Assembly (NCBI GenBank): GCA_051294375.1
Contig: CM119270.1
Span: forward strand, 16,985,904-17,049,903
Length of the DNA: 64,000 bases
Source: Paraspadella gotoi
Lineage: Eukaryota > Chaetognatha
Reading direction: 5' to 3'
Part shown: positions 60,561-64,000 of the stretch, piece by piece
Numbering within the stretch: the first letter of the stretch is position 1
How the letters are laid out: each line of letters opens with the position of its first letter
Made by a program: the position numbers and the translations under genes
Notes under the pieces: model-generated
Told to the model about the DNA's origin: nothing
Seen by the model: only the letters and a program-made list of their open reading frames with translations
Databases searched by the model: none

Positions 60561-63221
60561 TAAATGTAAATAATAACCCTGTGTTTTCAAAACCCTAATG
60601 CCCCGCCAACCCTTTCCCCCCGCCCCGCACCAACCTCCCCCCCCTTTCCCTGTTTAATGCTGAAATTTTAAGCGACACCAGTTTTTATACGTATTACGTA
60701 AGAATCCAGATTCGCATCATAGATCTCTCCATCTGCTTTTCCCCTCTACTTTTGTTCCCCTTTTGCCCTTGGACCGAATTCGATTTGAGTAAACTAAATG
60801 TTGCTTTTTTTTTCGCGCGGTTTTCGCCTGCGAAAGTTTTTTTACGCGCGCCAGTTAAACGATTAAGTTCTCTCTCTTTACACATAAATAAGCTTGTTTT
60901 CATTTATGTATATTTAATTATTTTAATTAGAAACGAATGAAGTGTCGATAAACGATATGTGAATCGCCCCCTCATATGATTGTTTTTTTTTTACTATTAT
61001 TATCATCTTAAACCTGTTTTTTTGTTTTTTTACGAATCGCACCTCCAAAGACACTTCTTTTAACCTTCATTTGCATGGTTTTCGATTGCGAGAAAGAATC
61101 TAAAATTATTTTCACGGAGAGGTAACATTACGTATTCTATATTAAAAGATAAAGGCTATTAAAAGCTATTAAAGGCCATTAAAAGCTATTAAAGGCTATT
61201 CAAAGAATAAGTCTGAAAAGCAACAAAAAAAAAAGTTTTGAAGTTGTGAGGTAAAAATACTAAAAATACCCTCCTTGATCCCTTCCTCCCCTCACCCAAT
61301 TCACCAAGTTTCGTGTACAGATAAAGATCGTGTATAATATCTGTCCTTTGTACATACCCTTTATCAAGTTTGTTATAGATCCTTATTCTTCCATGGGACA
61401 TTTCCCGCTTTCTTTTCCCCCCTTTTGGCTTGGCTTTTTCTTACCTTTCCCCTCTCAGACTTCCTATCTTTTCCACATTCCCTCTTCCATTCTCTCTTCT
61501 TTTCTCACTGATGCTTTCGAGTTTTATAAAATAAGTCATTTTTAAAATTTGCTACAAAGTCTTATTCTCAAATGCCTTTCTCTATACTTTTTACTCTCTA
61601 CCTTCTTTTTATCCCTTCCTTCCTCCTTCCCTTTCAAAATGTTATCTCCTTTCTCCTCTCTCGTCACCCTTCAAAAAGTTTCGATTATTGTCTGCAAATT
61701 CTCTCTCTCATATGTAAGTCCTGTAACTTAGCTACCATCAAGTAATCTTCGTACGAAATGGTTATAACTGTAGTGTATTGCTTTTGGTTACTACTGTTCT
61801 AATTTACCGGAGTTTTTTCAAGTCTTGTGTGGTTTTAATGATTTCCATAATGATTTCTATCATAGTGAAACTCATGTTCGTCTCCATGGAATTTAAAAAA
61901 AAAAGTGATAGACTCTCTCGAGGATCGAAACTATTATTATTACTATTAACTTCTATATGTTATATTTCTTCATGAACGAATATTATCATTAATGTAAGCG
62001 GTCTCCGTTATTTGTCATTAAATACAATTACTTGCATTGATATTAAAGTTGATTGTCGATTGCCCTGAGTTTTGTGGCACTATCAGGATCGCTACTTCAG
62101 ATTTGAATAGTATTTATATTTTATAGCGTAGTCTATCAATGATTTCTTCATTACGAAAGCGAACTGATTTATTTGCAACTTGCTAAAAATCTGAACGATC
62201 AGCTACAAACACTACAGTCATACATGGTAATGTAAAAGAAACTTAAAGATAATAAGAGAAAAATATTTTAGAGGCAGTGGATAGTTCCAAAAGTTCCAAA
62301 GCTCGTCAAGACGGTTGCTACTTAAGGTAAATAAATACAATTTTATTATATATATAACTATTTCTTTCAATGACTCTAAATTTACAGTTGATAGATAGAA
62401 TGCGTCGAAAAGACATAAATAAAAAACCTTTTGTTTGCGATTTTGATTTGAGTGATGCAGGGAATTAGGAGCGACCCCAAGAGTTTAAAATGTGATTGTA
62501 GACAATGTCGAGGTAAAGTTAACAAATATGAGTTTTTTTTTGGTATTCGTGAAGGTTTCGATCTTTTTGGCGCACTTTTTAACATAGCGTTTATTAAAAA
62601 GTTTGGGGCTTAGTTACGATGCAAATTTTTTTTACTTACCCATTTTTTAAAAGTAAAATTTAGCCCCGCCTTCTCTCAACGAAAATGTTCAGTTTAGCAA
62701 GACAGTTTTATTAGCTTTGTTTTATTAGAAACAATTCAAAATGATCAGTAGGCAACAAAATAACAGTTCAATGTAGTTGGAATAGTTAAGCAAAGACCCG
62801 ATTTGTTGAATAGTCGTTCTTTAAATTTGTAATAAAAAATTAATTATTCTATATTAGCGATTATTTACCGAACGGTTTTATTTAAATCTGTAATAAAAAA
62901 AAGTAATTCTAATGATAATTTACCTAATCGGGTAATAACATAAAAATAATCCAGAAATGTAAAAATAATACAAAAATCTTATTTGCATATTGCAGTTTTA
63001 TAGTATTTAAATTTGCTAGCTTATTCGGTCTAGTAGAAAGTACTAGGTTAATAATAAACTATATCAATTTACGTACGTATATTTTTTTGCATGTAAACAA
63101 ATTCTTTAAATTAAGCCCCTATCACTTTAGTTTAGGTTTGACCTGAAACTGAATCGACCGACAAAGATTAGAGACATGGATTACAGGGAACAGCAGAGGC
63201 CCTTGGCCCAAATAATGAGAT
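60561..63221. other. Intergenic DNA right of spen
   Basis: AT-rich with pyrimidine tracts (60600-60650, 61390-61690). A short tandem array of TATTAAAAGC-like 10-base units lies at about 61150-61205. No gene seen. Confidence 0.5.
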
Positions 63222-63838
63222 TTACAGTGATTCGAGGCAATACACGGTCCTCTTTGTCAACCATTTCCCGCTCGGTCGAAAACTTTGAGTTTTAGCGTCG
63301 AACTTTTGTTCAATCTTTCGGCCTCGATCTTCTTTGTACAGTCGACAGTTGGCGCTCAGTCCTAGAATGCAAACAAAAGGTTCACTTGGCCGTTAGTTTT
63401 TGAACGTCTTCATTTTTCTAAACAATGAAAAATTCAAAATTTTACTTTTATCGCGACTTTTTGAGATTTTCTCATGCTTGTGCACATTTTAATGGTAAAT
63501 TGCTGCTTGCCATAAACAGGTACAACTTTAAATTGCGACCATGATATAATGAGAATTCTAAGTTTTAAAATATACATGTCATATGAATTTTTTAAAAAAA
63601 AATCGAAATCGATTCTGTTTTGTTGCGCCAATAACGATCGCTTGCAAGACACAAGCACTTGCTTTCCCATTTACTCTTCCTTTATTAATAATAAATTGAA
63701 TCCCCCGCTCGCCTGGAAAATATCGCCTGAGTGCGGAAAGCGGAACTCGTCCCTGCGTTGGTCCCTTCTTCTCGTCGATGGGAACCCACTCCGAGTCCCC
63801 GCTCTCTCCGTTGTCCTCGTTCACCCACCGAACCTGAA
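63222..63838 (-). CDS. Two 3' exons of a gene running off the right edge; possible TDP-43-N-like domain
   Basis: Candidate minus-strand exons 63838-63659 and 63361-63222. The first has acceptor TGTACAG and donor AA then GTGCTT; the second has acceptor ATTCTAG and ends in TAA at 63222. Phases agree and give about 105 C-terminal residues; the 5' part lies beyond the window. The first exon reads VRWVNEDN, EWVPIDEK, then VPLSALRRYFPGERGIQF. The second contains NCRLYKEDRGRKIEQKF and GKWLTKRTVYCLESL. The order of an I/VRV strand, an acidic loop, an LSxLxxxFPG helix and a GIQF strand recalls the N-terminal domain of TDP-43. No RRM follows, so it is not ordinary TDP-43. The donor is weak, and the whole model is tentative. 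Confidence 0.35.
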
Positions 63839-64000
63839 CTGTACAGAGCGACAGAGATGTGATTGTGGTTTAGGATAATATAAGTTATAATATATTGTAA
63901 CCTTAGTTATATTATATTATAACCTTAGTCCCCCCAAAAAAAATTACCCATTCCACCCCTTTCTGTTCAGCCTTTTAGATATTATGAGGTTCTCATTAAT
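63839..64000. other. AT-rich right edge, probably intron of the edge gene
   Basis: Contains a TATATTATA-rich stretch and a short duplication (AACCTTAGT twice at about 63900-63930). No feature beyond this. Confidence 0.3.

Overview
The window is animal nuclear DNA, most likely from an arthropod. Coding sequence is cut by many GT-AG introns, intergenic and intronic DNA is very AT-rich with long microsatellites, and several transposon families recur. The anchor gene is a complete spen (split ends/SHARP) orthologue with three RRMs and a C-terminal SPOC domain; its size (about 5.8 thousand residues) suits insect and crustacean Spen. The exact clade cannot be told from sequence alone. Layout: 2.3-6.2 kb, minus strand, a five-exon hnRNP A1/A2-type RNA-binding protein. 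7.3-8.2 kb, minus strand, a three-exon SPAG8-like ciliary protein, divergent from a five-exon ZC2HC1-family double C2HC zinc-finger gene (9.0-11.8 kb, plus). 12.4-12.6 kb, minus strand, an unrecognised 70-residue single-pass membrane protein. 13.4-16.0 kb, plus strand, a seven-exon tyrosylprotein sulfotransferase with one GC-AG intron. 16-28 kb has no gene I can support; it holds transposon copies, a hammerhead-like hairpin and two GC-rich islands. 28.4-59.8 kb, plus strand, spen in 17 coding exons. At the right edge two minus-strand exons may be the end of a gene with a TDP-43-N-like domain. All exon joins were worked out by hand by matching splice sites, reading phase and protein family conservation. 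Apart from one spen exon, phases close exactly to the stop codon in every complete gene. Spen exon 10 does not close: it has a one-base phase conflict across a run of G and C homopolymers, most simply an assembly error. The mobile DNA is the least ordinary part. There are two families of AT-rich fold-back elements of about 0.6 kb with terminal inverted repeats and 7-8 bp target duplications, one copy nested inside a tRNA-derived SINE. There are three scattered hammerhead-ribozyme-like motifs of the minimal type known from Penelope-like retroelements, one in sense orientation inside a spen intron. A further repeat of about 0.7-0.8 kb occurs twice, in two different spen introns. Functionally the window mixes RNA metabolism (hnRNP, Spen), cilia/sperm axoneme (SPAG8-like) and Golgi sulfation (Tpst). 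Nothing suggests an operon or a gene cluster with one shared function.
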